Shown in pieces: positions 44,166 through 51,575 of a stretch of DNA of 64,000 nt. Position numbers and translations under genes: made by a program. The stretch lies in assembly GCF_008727755.1 (NCBI RefSeq), contig NZ_CP044231.1, positions 992,001 to 1,056,000 of the forward strand, in the 5' to 3' direction. Under the pieces are notes generated by a model. That model made no database searches. It saw only the letters and a list, made by a program, of their open reading frames with translations, and was not told the origin of the DNA. Every line of letters starts with the position of its first letter. Position 1 is the first letter of the stretch. Origin of the DNA: Microbacterium caowuchunii. GTDB taxonomy: Bacteria > Actinomycetota > Actinomycetes > Actinomycetales > Microbacteriaceae.

Positions 44166-44420
44166 GTGACCCCCATCTCGTTCCCCTCCGGGGAGGACCG
44201 CGCCGACACGCACGTCGTCGACGGCTGGGAGCTCACCTCCTACGTGGCGGTGGTGCACCGGCTCTCCCAGCGGTTCCCGCATCTGCGGACGGTCGACATC
44301 GAGGCGGTCGTCATGCGCGAGCACGAGGCGTTCACGGGCGGGCGACCGATCGCCGTGCCGGTGGATGTCGAGGCCGGCGCGGAGGAGATCCTCTCGGCCG
44401 AACCCGGCGCGACGGACTGA
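44166..44420 (+). CDS. Small protein resembling the actinobacterial three-helix-bundle dimerisation domain
   Basis: 84 aa. The core VVHRLSQRFPHLRTVDIEAV followed by VMREHEAFTGGRPIAVPVDV resembles the short helical domain found alone or at the N-terminus of some actinobacterial phosphatases and regulators. No signal peptide. GTG at 44166 is chosen because the domain starts soon after; a -10-like GACGAT is 6 nt upstream. It is convergent with pmt, 6 nt apart. Function unknown. Confidence 0.6.
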   Translation: MTPISFPSGEDRADTHVVDGWELTSYVAVVHRLSQRFPHLRTVDIEAVVMREHEAFTGGRPIAVPVDVEAGAEEILSAEPGATD

Positions 44421-44426
44421 GCGTCC

Positions 44427-45974
44427 TCAGACCCAGGTCGGCACCCAGTTGTGCAGGCGCCAGAAGACGTACGGCACCGGCATGCCCGCCCAGACGGGGT
44501 ACCAGAAGGCGCTGACCAGGGTCACCACCACGAGGAACACCAGGATCACGCGCTGACCGGCGACGCGGCGCTCGGCAGACGTCCCGGGACCGGCGACGAT
44601 CTCCCGGGCGGTCAGCGCGATGGCGAGCACGAGGAACGGTGCCATCACCGCCGTGTAGAACTGGAAGATCGTGCGCTCGGGGTAGAGCAGCCACGGCAGG
44701 TAGGTCGCGCCGATCCCGAGGAGGACGACGCCGGCCGCGGGATCCCGCCGACGGATGAAGACGACGACGAGGAAGACCGCCGCCGCGATCCCGCCCCACC
44801 AGATGAGCGGGTTCGGGATGCTCGAGATGGCTTCGACGGTGTCGCCCGACTTGTCCCAGTACATCGACGTGGGACGCACCAGCAGCGGCCACTGCCAGGC
44901 GGCGCTCTGATAGCTGTGCGGCGTCGAGAGCCCGACGTGGAAGGCGTACATCGACTCGTGGTAGCGCCAGAGACTCTGCAGGGACGTCGGCACCCACGAC
45001 CAGAACGCGGAGAGCGGCTCGGCCAGTGCGCTCTGTCGCTTGTGCCCGCCCGAGCCGGCCAGCCAGCCGATCCAGGAGGCGAGGTAGACGACGACCGCGA
45101 CGGGGACGAGCAGCACGAACGCCACGACGCCCTGGCGGATGGCATCGACGGGCCACGCGCCCACACCCGCGCGGCGGCGGGCCAGCGCGTCGACGACGAC
45201 GGCGTAGAGACCCACCGCAGCCAGGACGTAGAGCCCCGACCACTTCACGGCGGTGGCCGCACCCGCTGCGGCACCGGCGGCGACGAGCCACGGCCGGTGC
45301 CAGAGCACCGGCCCGAACATCCCGGGTGGGCGGTCCCGGAGCCGTTCGGCGAGACGGGCGAGGTGCGTGCGCCGGTCGAGCAGGACGAACCAGAAGGTCA
45401 GGACGATGAAGAAGGCGAGGAATCCGTCGAGCAGGGCGACCCGGCTCAGCACGATCGCCAGGCCGTCGATCGCCAGCAGGTACCCGGCCACGGCCGCGAC
45501 CGGCGTCGAGCGGGTCAGCGTCTTCGCCACGAGGTAGACCAGGAGCACGGTCGCGGTGCCGAACAGTGCGGCCGAGAAGCGCCATCCGAACGCGTTCTCC
45601 GGTCCGAACAGCCACATCCCGACGGCGATCAGCCATCTCCCGAGCGGGGGATGCACCGAGAAGCTCGCGGTCCGCAGGAAGCCCGCCGGGTCACCGGCGG
45701 CGAAGTCGGCGTCGGCGCCCTCGGGCCAGTTCGAGGTGTAGCCGAGGCTCCACTGCGACCAGGCGTCCTTGACGTAGTAGGTCTCGTCGAAGACGAGCTC
45801 CTGCGGGGAGCCCAGGTTCACGAATCGTGCCAGCGCGGCGAGCAGGGTGATCGCGACCGGGGTCCAGAGGTCCAGCCGGCGGGTGCGCGCAGGGCTCGCC
45901 CGCACCCGTGCCATCCACCGGTCGTAACGAGTCGGGCGCACCGTCGGAAGCAACGGCGAAGCGCTCGTGGTCAC
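44427..45974 (-). CDS. pmt: Dolichyl-phosphate-mannose-protein mannosyltransferase
   Basis: 515-aa multi-pass membrane enzyme that transfers mannose from polyprenyl-phosphate-mannose to Ser/Thr of exported proteins. The catalytic Asp-Glu in the first loop is seen in LVFDETYYVKDAW; further family segments are FSVHPPLGRWLIAVG and GLSTPHSYQSAAWQW. About ten hydrophobic helices. GTG at 45974 has TAAGCT 7 nt before it and no ribosome site. The divergent arrangement with rsmI is the usual one in actinobacteria and supports the call. Lipoproteins and the giant surface protein here are possible substrates (inference). Confidence 0.93.
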   Translation of the reverse strand: MTTSASPLLPTVRPTRYDRWMARVRASPARTRRLDLWTPVAITLLAALARFVNLGSPQELVFDETYYVKDAWSQWSLGYTSNWPEGADADFAAGDPAGFLRTASFSVHPPLGRWLIAVGMWLFGPENAFGWRFSAALFGTATVLLVYLVAKTLTRSTPVAAVAGYLLAIDGLAIVLSRVALLDGFLAFFIVLTFWFVLLDRRTHLARLAERLRDRPPGMFGPVLWHRPWLVAAGAAAGAATAVKWSGLYVLAAVGLYAVVVDALARRRAGVGAWPVDAIRQGVVAFVLLVPVAVVVYLASWIGWLAGSGGHKRQSALAEPLSAFWSWVPTSLQSLWRYHESMYAFHVGLSTPHSYQSAAWQWPLLVRPTSMYWDKSGDTVEAISSIPNPLIWWGGIAAAVFLVVVFIRRRDPAAGVVLLGIGATYLPWLLYPERTIFQFYTAVMAPFLVLAIALTAREIVAGPGTSAERRVAGQRVILVFLVVVTLVSAFWYPVWAGMPVPYVFWRLHNWVPTWV

Positions 45975-45981
45975 GCCGCCC

Positions 45982-45991
45982 AGCTTATGCT
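45982..45991. promoter_or_regulatory. Overlapping divergent -10 boxes between pmt and rsmI
   Basis: The 23-bp gap holds TATGCT on the plus strand (45986-45991), 6 nt before the rsmI GTG, and TAAGCT on the minus strand (45987-45982), 7 nt before the pmt GTG. The two boxes overlap by two bases, so the promoters should compete for polymerase and both mRNAs should be leaderless. Confidence 0.55.
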
Positions 45992-45997
45992 GGGGCC

Positions 45998-46816
45998 GTG
46001 ATCATCCTCGCGGCGACGCCCATCGGAAATCTGGGCGACGTGACGCGCCGGCTCGTCCAGGCACTCGAGACGGCGACCGTGATCGCGGCGGAGGACACCC
46101 GCACGACGCAGCGGCTGCTCGCCGCGCTCGGGGTCGAGAACCGCCCGCAGCTGATCGCGCTGCACGACCACAACGAGAAGCAGCGCGCCGCGGAGCTCGT
46201 TCGCCGGGCCGCGACCGAGGACATCCTGCTCCTCAGCGACGCCGGCATGCCGACCGTCAGCGACCCGGGCTACGGGGTCGTCGCCGAGGCCGCCGCCCAG
46301 GACGTGCCGGTGACCGCGCTGCCCGGCCCGTCCGCCGTGCTCACGGCGCTGGCGGTGTCGGGGCTGCCGACCGACCGGTTCACCTTCGAGGGCTTCCTGC
46401 CCCGCAAGCCCGGCGACCGCCGCCGCGCACTGGCGGATCTGGCGGCCGAGGCCCGCACGATGGTGTTCTTCGAGGCGAACTCGCGGATCGCCGAGGTGCT
46501 GTCGGCGATGGCGGACGCGTTCGGGCCCGACCGGCGCGCCGCCGTGTGCCGGGAGCTCACGAAGCTGCACGAAGAGGTCAAGCGCGGTCCGCTCGAGGAC
46601 CTGGCTGCCTGGGCGGCGGAGGGCGTGCGCGGCGAGATCGTCGTCGTCGTCGAGGGGGCGTCGCGCTCGGCGATGGCGTTCCCGGACGCGGTGACGCGCG
46701 TGCTCGAGCTCGTGCGCGAGGGGGTCCGGCTGAAGGATGCGGCCGGGGAGGTCTCCGCACACACCGGCCATTCCTCGCGGGAGCTGTACCAGGCAGCGCT
46801 GGCCGTACGCGACTGA
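45998..46816 (+). CDS. rsmI: 16S rRNA (cytidine(1402)-2'-O)-methyltransferase
   Basis: 272-aa SAM-dependent methyltransferase that methylates the ribose of C1402 in the ribosomal decoding centre. Family motifs: ILAATPIGNLGDVTRRL, EDTRTTQRLL, LLLSDAGMPTVSDPGYGV, ALPGPSAVLTALAVSGLP and FEGFLPRKPGDR. GTG at 45998 directly precedes the first strand and has TATGCT 6 nt upstream. It is followed, 60 nt on, by metG, which has its own start signal. Confidence 0.95.
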   Translation: MIILAATPIGNLGDVTRRLVQALETATVIAAEDTRTTQRLLAALGVENRPQLIALHDHNEKQRAAELVRRAATEDILLLSDAGMPTVSDPGYGVVAEAAAQDVPVTALPGPSAVLTALAVSGLPTDRFTFEGFLPRKPGDRRRALADLAAEARTMVFFEANSRIAEVLSAMADAFGPDRRAAVCRELTKLHEEVKRGPLEDLAAWAAEGVRGEIVVVVEGASRSAMAFPDAVTRVLELVREGVRLKDAAGEVSAHTGHSSRELYQAALAVRD

Positions 46817-46876
46817 TCCGCAGCGCCCGAGACCACGACGGCGGACCGGCGCATCCCGCCCGCCTAGAATCATCGG

Positions 46877-48451
46877 GTGAGCACCGGCCGTTCCTTCTAC
46901 ATCACGACGCCCATCTACTACCCGAGCGATGTGCCGCACATCGGCCACGGGTACACGACGGTCGCCGTCGACACCCTGGCGCGCTGGCACCGTCAGGCGG
47001 GCGACGACACCTGGATGCTGACCGGGACGGACGAGCACGGGCAGAAGATGCTCCGCGCGGCCGCCGCCAACGGCGTCACGCCGCAGGAATGGGTGGACAA
47101 GCTCGTCAGCGAGTCGTGGTTCCCCCTGCTCGAGACCCTGGACGTCGCCAATGACGACTTCATCCGCACGACGCAGGAGCGGCACGAGGAGCGCGTGAAG
47201 CGCTTCGTGCAGGCGATCTACGACCGCGGCTACATCTACGCGGGCGAGTACGAGGCGCTCTACTGCGTGGGCTGCGAGGAGTTCAAACCGGAGTCGGAGA
47301 TCCTCGACGGCACCGGCGCCTTCGAAGGCCTCAAGGTCTGCGCCATCCACTCCAAGCCGCTGGAGCTGTTGCAGGAGAAGAACTACTTCTTCAAGCTCAG
47401 CGAGTTCGCAGAGCCCCTGCTGAAGCTCTACAAGGAGAACCCGGACTTCATCCGGCCGGAATCGGCGCGCAACGAGGTCATCTCCTTCGTGCGGTCGGGG
47501 CTCAAGGACCTCTCCATCTCGCGTTCCGCGTTCGACTGGGGCATCAAGGTGCCGTGGGACTCCACGCACGTCATCTATGTGTGGGTCGACGCCCTGCTCA
47601 ACTACGCCACCGCGATCGGTTACGGCGAGGACGAGGAGCAGTTCCAGCGCCGCTGGCCCGCCTACCACGTCGTGGGCAAGGACATCCTCCGCTTCCACGC
47701 GGTCATCTGGCCCGCGATGCTGATGGCGGCGGGACTCGAGGTGCCGCGCGGCGTCTTCGCGCACGGCTGGCTGCTCGTGGGCGGCGAGAAGATGTCGAAG
47801 TCGAAGCTCACCGGCATCGGTCCCTCGGAGATCACCGACGTGTTCGGCTCGGACGCGTACCGGTTCTACTTCCTGTCCGCGATCGCCTTCGGGCAGGACG
47901 GCTCCTTCTCGTGGGAGGACCTGGCGGCGCGGTATCAGGCCGAGCTCGCGAACGGCTTCGGCAACCTGGCTTCGCGCACCACCGCGATGATCGAGCGCTA
48001 CTTCGAGGGCGTCATCCCGCCCGCCGGCGACTACACGGAGGCGGACCTCGTCATCCAGAAGACCGTGGCGGATGCGGCGGCCCACGCCGACGCCGCCATC
48101 GAGCGGTTCCGGATCGACGAGGCGATCACCGCGATCTGGACGATCGTGGACGCGCTCAACGGCTACATCACCGAGAACGAGCCGTGGGCGCTCGCCAAGG
48201 ACGACGCCCAGCGTGCCCGCCTCGGCACCGTGCTGTACACCGCCGCGGAGGGCCTGCGTGCCCTCGCGGTGCTGCTCTCGCCGGTGATGCCGGAGTCCAC
48301 CGAGAAGCTCTGGATCGCCCTCGGGGCCGCCGAGTCGATCGGCCGCCTGCAGGACCAGCCGCTCCGTGAGGCCGGGACCTGGGGCGTCCTGCGCCCCGGG
48401 ACGTCGGTCAACGGGCTCGCACCGCTGTTCCCCCGCATCGAGAACGCGTGA
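46877..48451 (+). CDS. metG: Methionyl-tRNA synthetase
   Basis: 524 aa, class I synthetase. The HIGH motif is PHIGHGY in TTPIYYPSDVPHIGHGY; the KMSKS motif is GGEKMSKSKLTG. A zinc knuckle is suggested by YCVGCEEFKPESE and CAIHSKPLE. It lacks the C-terminal tRNA-binding extension of the longer bacterial form, as is usual in actinobacteria. GTG at 46877 lies 6 nt after TAGAAT (46865-46870), so a leaderless transcript is predicted. It overlaps tatD (GTGA). Confidence 0.97.
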   Translation: MSTGRSFYITTPIYYPSDVPHIGHGYTTVAVDTLARWHRQAGDDTWMLTGTDEHGQKMLRAAAANGVTPQEWVDKLVSESWFPLLETLDVANDDFIRTTQERHEERVKRFVQAIYDRGYIYAGEYEALYCVGCEEFKPESEILDGTGAFEGLKVCAIHSKPLELLQEKNYFFKLSEFAEPLLKLYKENPDFIRPESARNEVISFVRSGLKDLSISRSAFDWGIKVPWDSTHVIYVWVDALLNYATAIGYGEDEEQFQRRWPAYHVVGKDILRFHAVIWPAMLMAAGLEVPRGVFAHGWLLVGGEKMSKSKLTGIGPSEITDVFGSDAYRFYFLSAIAFGQDGSFSWEDLAARYQAELANGFGNLASRTTAMIERYFEGVIPPAGDYTEADLVIQKTVADAAAHADAAIERFRIDEAITAIWTIVDALNGYITENEPWALAKDDAQRARLGTVLYTAAEGLRALAVLLSPVMPESTEKLWIALGAAESIGRLQDQPLREAGTWGVLRPGTSVNGLAPLFPRIENA

Positions 48452-49335
48452 GCGAGAACGACCCGAGCACCTACGTCCGCACCCGGGAGAAGGGTGCGCG
48501 GGACGTGTCGTACCCGCAGGCTCCCGAGCCGCTGACCGTGCCGGTCTACGACAACCACTGCCACCTGGAGATCCAGGACGGCGAGGCCTCGCTCAGCCTC
48601 GACGAGCAGCTGGAGCGGGCCGCCGGGGTCGGCATCCTCGGCGTCGTCCAGGCCGGCGGGGACATCGAGTCCAGCCGCTGGTCGGCGTGGGCCGCGGCCG
48701 CCCACCCGCGCGTGCTGGCCGCGGTGGCGATCCATCCCAACGAAGCACCGGCGTACGCCGCGGCCGGGCGTCTGGACGAGGCGATCGGCGTGATCGACGA
48801 GCTCGCCGCCCAGCCCCGGGTCCGGGCGATCGGCGAGACCGGCCTCGACTTCTTCCGCACACCGGAGGAGGGGCTGCCCGCGCAGTACGCGAGCTTCGAG
48901 GCGCACATCGCCCTCGCGAAGAAGCACGACGTGGCGATGCAGATCCACGACCGCGACGCGCACGACGCGGTCCTCGACACACTGCAGCGCGTCGGCGCCC
49001 CGGAGCGCACCGTTTTCCACTGCTTCTCCGGCGACGCCGAGATGGCCCGGATCGCGGGGGAGCGCGGGTACTACCTGTCCTTCGCCGGGAACGTCACGTT
49101 CAAGAACGCGCAGAACCTGAGGGACGCGCTGGCCGTCACGCCCCGGGATCGGATCCTCGTCGAGACGGACGCGCCCTTCCTGACGCCGGTGCCCTACCGC
49201 GGGCGACCGAACGCGCCCTACCTGGTGCCGGTGACCGTGCGCTTCATGGCGGCCGAGCTCGGCGTCGAGGTGGACGAACTGTGCACGCAGATCGCGGCGA
49301 ACACCGTGGCGGCGTACGGCTCCTTCGAGGACTGA
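48448..49335 (+). CDS. tatD: TatD family DNase
   Basis: 295-aa metal-dependent 3'-5' nuclease implicated in DNA repair. Metal and catalytic motifs: YDNHCHLEI, AIHPNEAPAY, IGETGLDFFRTPEE, MQIHDRDAHD, VFHCFSGDAEM and VETDAPFLTPVPYRG. GTG at 48448 overlaps the metG stop. Bases 49041-49145 reappear with 6 differences at 53294-53398, so part of this gene was duplicated. The gene itself is intact. Confidence 0.95.
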   Translation: MSENDPSTYVRTREKGARDVSYPQAPEPLTVPVYDNHCHLEIQDGEASLSLDEQLERAAGVGILGVVQAGGDIESSRWSAWAAAAHPRVLAAVAIHPNEAPAYAAAGRLDEAIGVIDELAAQPRVRAIGETGLDFFRTPEEGLPAQYASFEAHIALAKKHDVAMQIHDRDAHDAVLDTLQRVGAPERTVFHCFSGDAEMARIAGERGYYLSFAGNVTFKNAQNLRDALAVTPRDRILVETDAPFLTPVPYRGRPNAPYLVPVTVRFMAAELGVEVDELCTQIAANTVAAYGSFED

Positions 49336-49345
49336 CCCCCGATTC

Positions 49346-49461
49346 GGGCCGCCTCTCGTCCCGGCATCCCGGTTCGCGGCGCGTGTCGTCCCGGCCGCCC
49401 TGGTTTGGGGCGGGTTCTTCCCCGGGCCTGCCTGGTTTGGGACGGAGTGCGCCCCAAACCA
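49346..49461 (+). repeat. Degenerate tandem repeats of about 31 bp with a terminal inverted copy
   Basis: Three imperfect units of about 31 bp end in GGTTCGCGGCG, GGTTTGGGGCG and GGTTTGGGACG, preceded by a partial unit ending GATTCGGGCCG. The block ends with an inverted copy, CGCCCCAAACCA. It fills the gap between tatD and the 62-aa ORF. Confidence 0.7.
49401..49461. terminator. Inverted repeat, likely bidirectional terminator
   Basis: TGGTTTGGGGCG (49401-49412) is perfectly complementary to CGCCCCAAACCA (49450-49461), with a 37-nt loop holding another copy of the motif. It sits between the convergent tatD and 62-aa genes. Confidence 0.5.
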
Positions 49462-49475
49462 AGGATCCCGGCCGG

Positions 49476-49661
49476 TCAGCCGCCGATGCGGATGCCGACG
49501 CCGGCGGGGATCGACAGCAGGAACTCCGACAGCTCTTCCCAGTAGGCGTGCCGGCGCGCGGCGCGCCGCTGCCGCGGCGACAGCACGGGTTCGGGCCGCG
49601 CGGCGCCGTCGGTCGGCGCGTCGGGCGGGATCCGGCCGTTCGTCGTGATCCGGTCGTACAT
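49476..49661 (-). CDS. Small hypothetical protein (62 aa)
   Basis: Reads MYDRITTNGRIPPDAPTDGA, then an Arg-rich middle (LSPRQRRAARRHAYWEELSE) and a hydrophobic end (FLLSIPAGVGIRIGG). No family recognised. ATG at 49661 follows AGAGGTGG by 5 nt; a GTG at 49670 is in frame. It is divergent from the ECF42-like sigma gene, and an ECF-type promoter identical in its key boxes to the sigma gene's promoter points at it (49741-49712), so it is a candidate member of the sigma regulon. Confidence 0.6.
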   Translation of the reverse strand: MYDRITTNGRIPPDAPTDGAARPEPVLSPRQRRAARRHAYWEELSEFLLSIPAGVGIRIGG

Positions 49662-49711
49662 GGCGTCCACCTCTCGTCGTCAGAGAGACCCGGTGAGCCG
49701 GCCCTCACCAT

Positions 49712-49741
49712 GTCCACGGTCGGCCACCGCCGGATTCGACA
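49712..49741 (-). promoter_or_regulatory. ECF-type promoter facing the 62-aa ORF
   Basis: On the minus strand TGTCGA (49741-49736), a 17-nt spacer, then CGTGGAC (49718-49712), followed by ATGGTGAGGG. It matches box for box, including spacer length, the promoter at 49787-49816 on the other strand. TGTCGA is the -35 sequence reported for ECF42 sigma factors. Confidence 0.65.
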
Positions 49742-49786
49742 GCACCGAAGCGGGAATGACGCTCTTGCACTTTCCTCGCCGCAGGA

Positions 49787-49816
49787 TGTCGAATCGGGGG
49801 ATCCCCGTTCGTGGAC
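49787..49816 (+). promoter_or_regulatory. ECF-type promoter of the sigma factor operon
   Basis: TGTCGA (49787-49792), a 17-nt spacer, then CGTGGAC (49810-49816), followed by CTGGTGAGGG. It starts transcription about 45-50 nt before the sigma gene GTG, indicating autoregulation. The spacer contains the palindrome GGGGATCCCC (49797-49806). Confidence 0.65.
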
Positions 49817-49869
49817 CTGGTGAGGGTCCCCGCCGGGCCGACCCCGCATCGAGGCGAAGGAGGGCGAGC

Positions 49870-51216
49870 GTGAGCACCGACGTCGCCGCCGCCCTCGCGC
49901 GCACGCAACGGGAGGAATGGGCGCGCGTGGTGGCGGGCCTGGTGCGGCGCTTCCGCGACCTCGACATCGCCGAGGAATCCGCGGCCGAGGCGTTCGCCGT
50001 CGCGGTGCAGCGCTGGCCCGTCGACGGCGTGCCGCCGCAGCCCGGGGCCTGGATCACGACGACGGCGCACCGCAGGGCCATCGACCGGCTGCGGCGCGAG
50101 GCGCGACGCGACGAGCTGCATCAGGAGGCGCTCATGCTCGCGGACGATTCCCCGGCCGAGGAGGTCGGCGCGGTCGAGGACGACCGCCTGCGCCTGATCT
50201 TCGCCTGCTGCCACCCGGTGCTGGCGATCGATGCGCAGGTCGCGCTGACGCTGCGGATCGTCGGGGGCCTCACGGTCGCCGAGATCGCACGGGCGTTCCT
50301 GGTGCAGGAGACCACGATGGCGCAGCGCCTGACGCGGGCCAAGGCGAGGATCCGGGCGGCGGGCGTGCCGTTCCGCGTCCCCGGGCCGGAGGACCTGCCC
50401 GAGCGGGCGGTGGGCGTGCTGGCCGTGCTGTACCTGATCTTCAACGAGGGCTACCTCGCGTCCGGTGCCGGCGCCGACCCGCTCCGCCCCGACCTCAGCG
50501 CCGAGGCGATCCGCCTGACGCGCCTGGTGCGCGACCTCTTTCCGGCCGAGACCGCCGAGCGCGCCGAGACCACAGGGCTGCTCGCGCTCATGCTGCTGAC
50601 CGAGTCCCGCGCCGCGGTCCGCCTCTCGGGCGACGGGCAACTGGTCCCGCTCGACGAGCAGGACCGCGATGCGTGGGACCGCGCTCTCATCGACGAGGGG
50701 CTCGCGCTGGTCGACGAGCGGTTCACCGCCGTCGAGCGCGGCACCGCCCGGCTCGACCGTTACCTGCTGCTCGCGGCGGTGAACGCCGTGCACGCGTCCG
50801 CGCCGCACGCGGACGACACGGATTGGGACCGGATCGTCGCGCTCTACGGTGCGCTGGAGCGCATCGCCGCCAACCCGCTGGTCACCCTCAACCGGGCGAT
50901 CGCCGTCTCGGAGGCGGACTCGCCCGAGGCGGCGCTCGCGATCGTCGACAGCCTCGCCGGCGCGCTCGAGGGCCACGACGCGTTCCATGCGACGCGCGCC
51001 GAGCTTCTGCGCCGGATCGGGCGCGCCGCCGAAGCCCTCGACGCGTACGACCGTGCGATCGCGCTGGCCGAGAACACCGGCGAGGTGACGCTTCTGGCCC
51101 GCCGTCGCGCGGAGCTGGCGGCATCCGTCTCCGCCTCGGCGTCCGATGCGCCCGCCCCGCCCGCCATGCAGACCCGCCCGGCCACCAGGCCCCGCACCCC
51201 AGGAGAACCCACATGA
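49870..51216 (+). CDS. ECF sigma factor with C-terminal TPR-like extension (ECF42-like)
   Basis: 448 aa. Region 2 (ARVVAGLVRRFRDLDIAEES, PGAWITTTAHRRAIDRLRRE) and region 4 (LTVAEIARAFLVQETTMAQR, LTRAKARIR) occupy the first 175 residues; the next 230 residues form the long helical extension with LAVLYLIFNEGYLASG and TPR-like repeats that defines ECF42. No anti-sigma gene is adjacent, as expected for this group. GTG at 49870 follows AAGGAGG. It overlaps the YCII/DGPF gene by 4 nt, the standard ECF42 partner. Probably controls its own promoter and the divergent small gene. Confidence 0.92.
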   Translation: MSTDVAAALARTQREEWARVVAGLVRRFRDLDIAEESAAEAFAVAVQRWPVDGVPPQPGAWITTTAHRRAIDRLRREARRDELHQEALMLADDSPAEEVGAVEDDRLRLIFACCHPVLAIDAQVALTLRIVGGLTVAEIARAFLVQETTMAQRLTRAKARIRAAGVPFRVPGPEDLPERAVGVLAVLYLIFNEGYLASGAGADPLRPDLSAEAIRLTRLVRDLFPAETAERAETTGLLALMLLTESRAAVRLSGDGQLVPLDEQDRDAWDRALIDEGLALVDERFTAVERGTARLDRYLLLAAVNAVHASAPHADDTDWDRIVALYGALERIAANPLVTLNRAIAVSEADSPEAALAIVDSLAGALEGHDAFHATRAELLRRIGRAAEALDAYDRAIALAENTGEVTLLARRRAELAASVSASASDAPAPPAMQTRPATRPRTPGEPT

Positions 51217-51572
51217 CGCAGCAGTTTCTCGTGCTCCACCTGACCGACGCGACCGGATCCCCACTCCCGCAGGAGGAGGATCGCCGGATGCTGGACTCCT
51301 GGGCGCAGGAGGGCGACAAGGCCGGCGCGCTGGGGGCCGGAGCGCCGGTCGCGGGCCGGGACCAGGCCAAGTCCGTCGTCGTGCGCGACGGCCGCACGAT
51401 CGTCACCGACGGGCCCTTCCCGGAGTTCAAGGAGTGGTTCGCCGGGTACGACCTCGTCACGGCGGAGACGATCGACGAGGCCGCGCAGCTGATGGCGCAG
51501 CATCCCACCGCCGTCGCAGGTCGCGTGCTGATCCTGCCGCTGGTGCGGCTGCCGTGGGAGCAGGACGGCTGA
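51213..51572 (+). CDS. YCII-related (DGPF) domain protein
   Basis: 119 aa, a ferredoxin-like fold protein of the DGPF family. The name-giving motif is in TIVTDGPFPEFKEWFAGYDL, preceded by MLDSWAQEGDKAGALGAG and followed by IDEAAQLMAQHP. ATG at 51213 has AGGAG 7 nt upstream and overlaps the sigma gene stop. DGPF proteins are the conserved targets and neighbours of ECF42 sigma factors; their biochemical role is unclear. Confidence 0.93.
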   Translation: MTQQFLVLHLTDATGSPLPQEEDRRMLDSWAQEGDKAGALGAGAPVAGRDQAKSVVVRDGRTIVTDGPFPEFKEWFAGYDLVTAETIDEAAQLMAQHPTAVAGRVLILPLVRLPWEQDG

Positions 51573-51575
51573 CCC

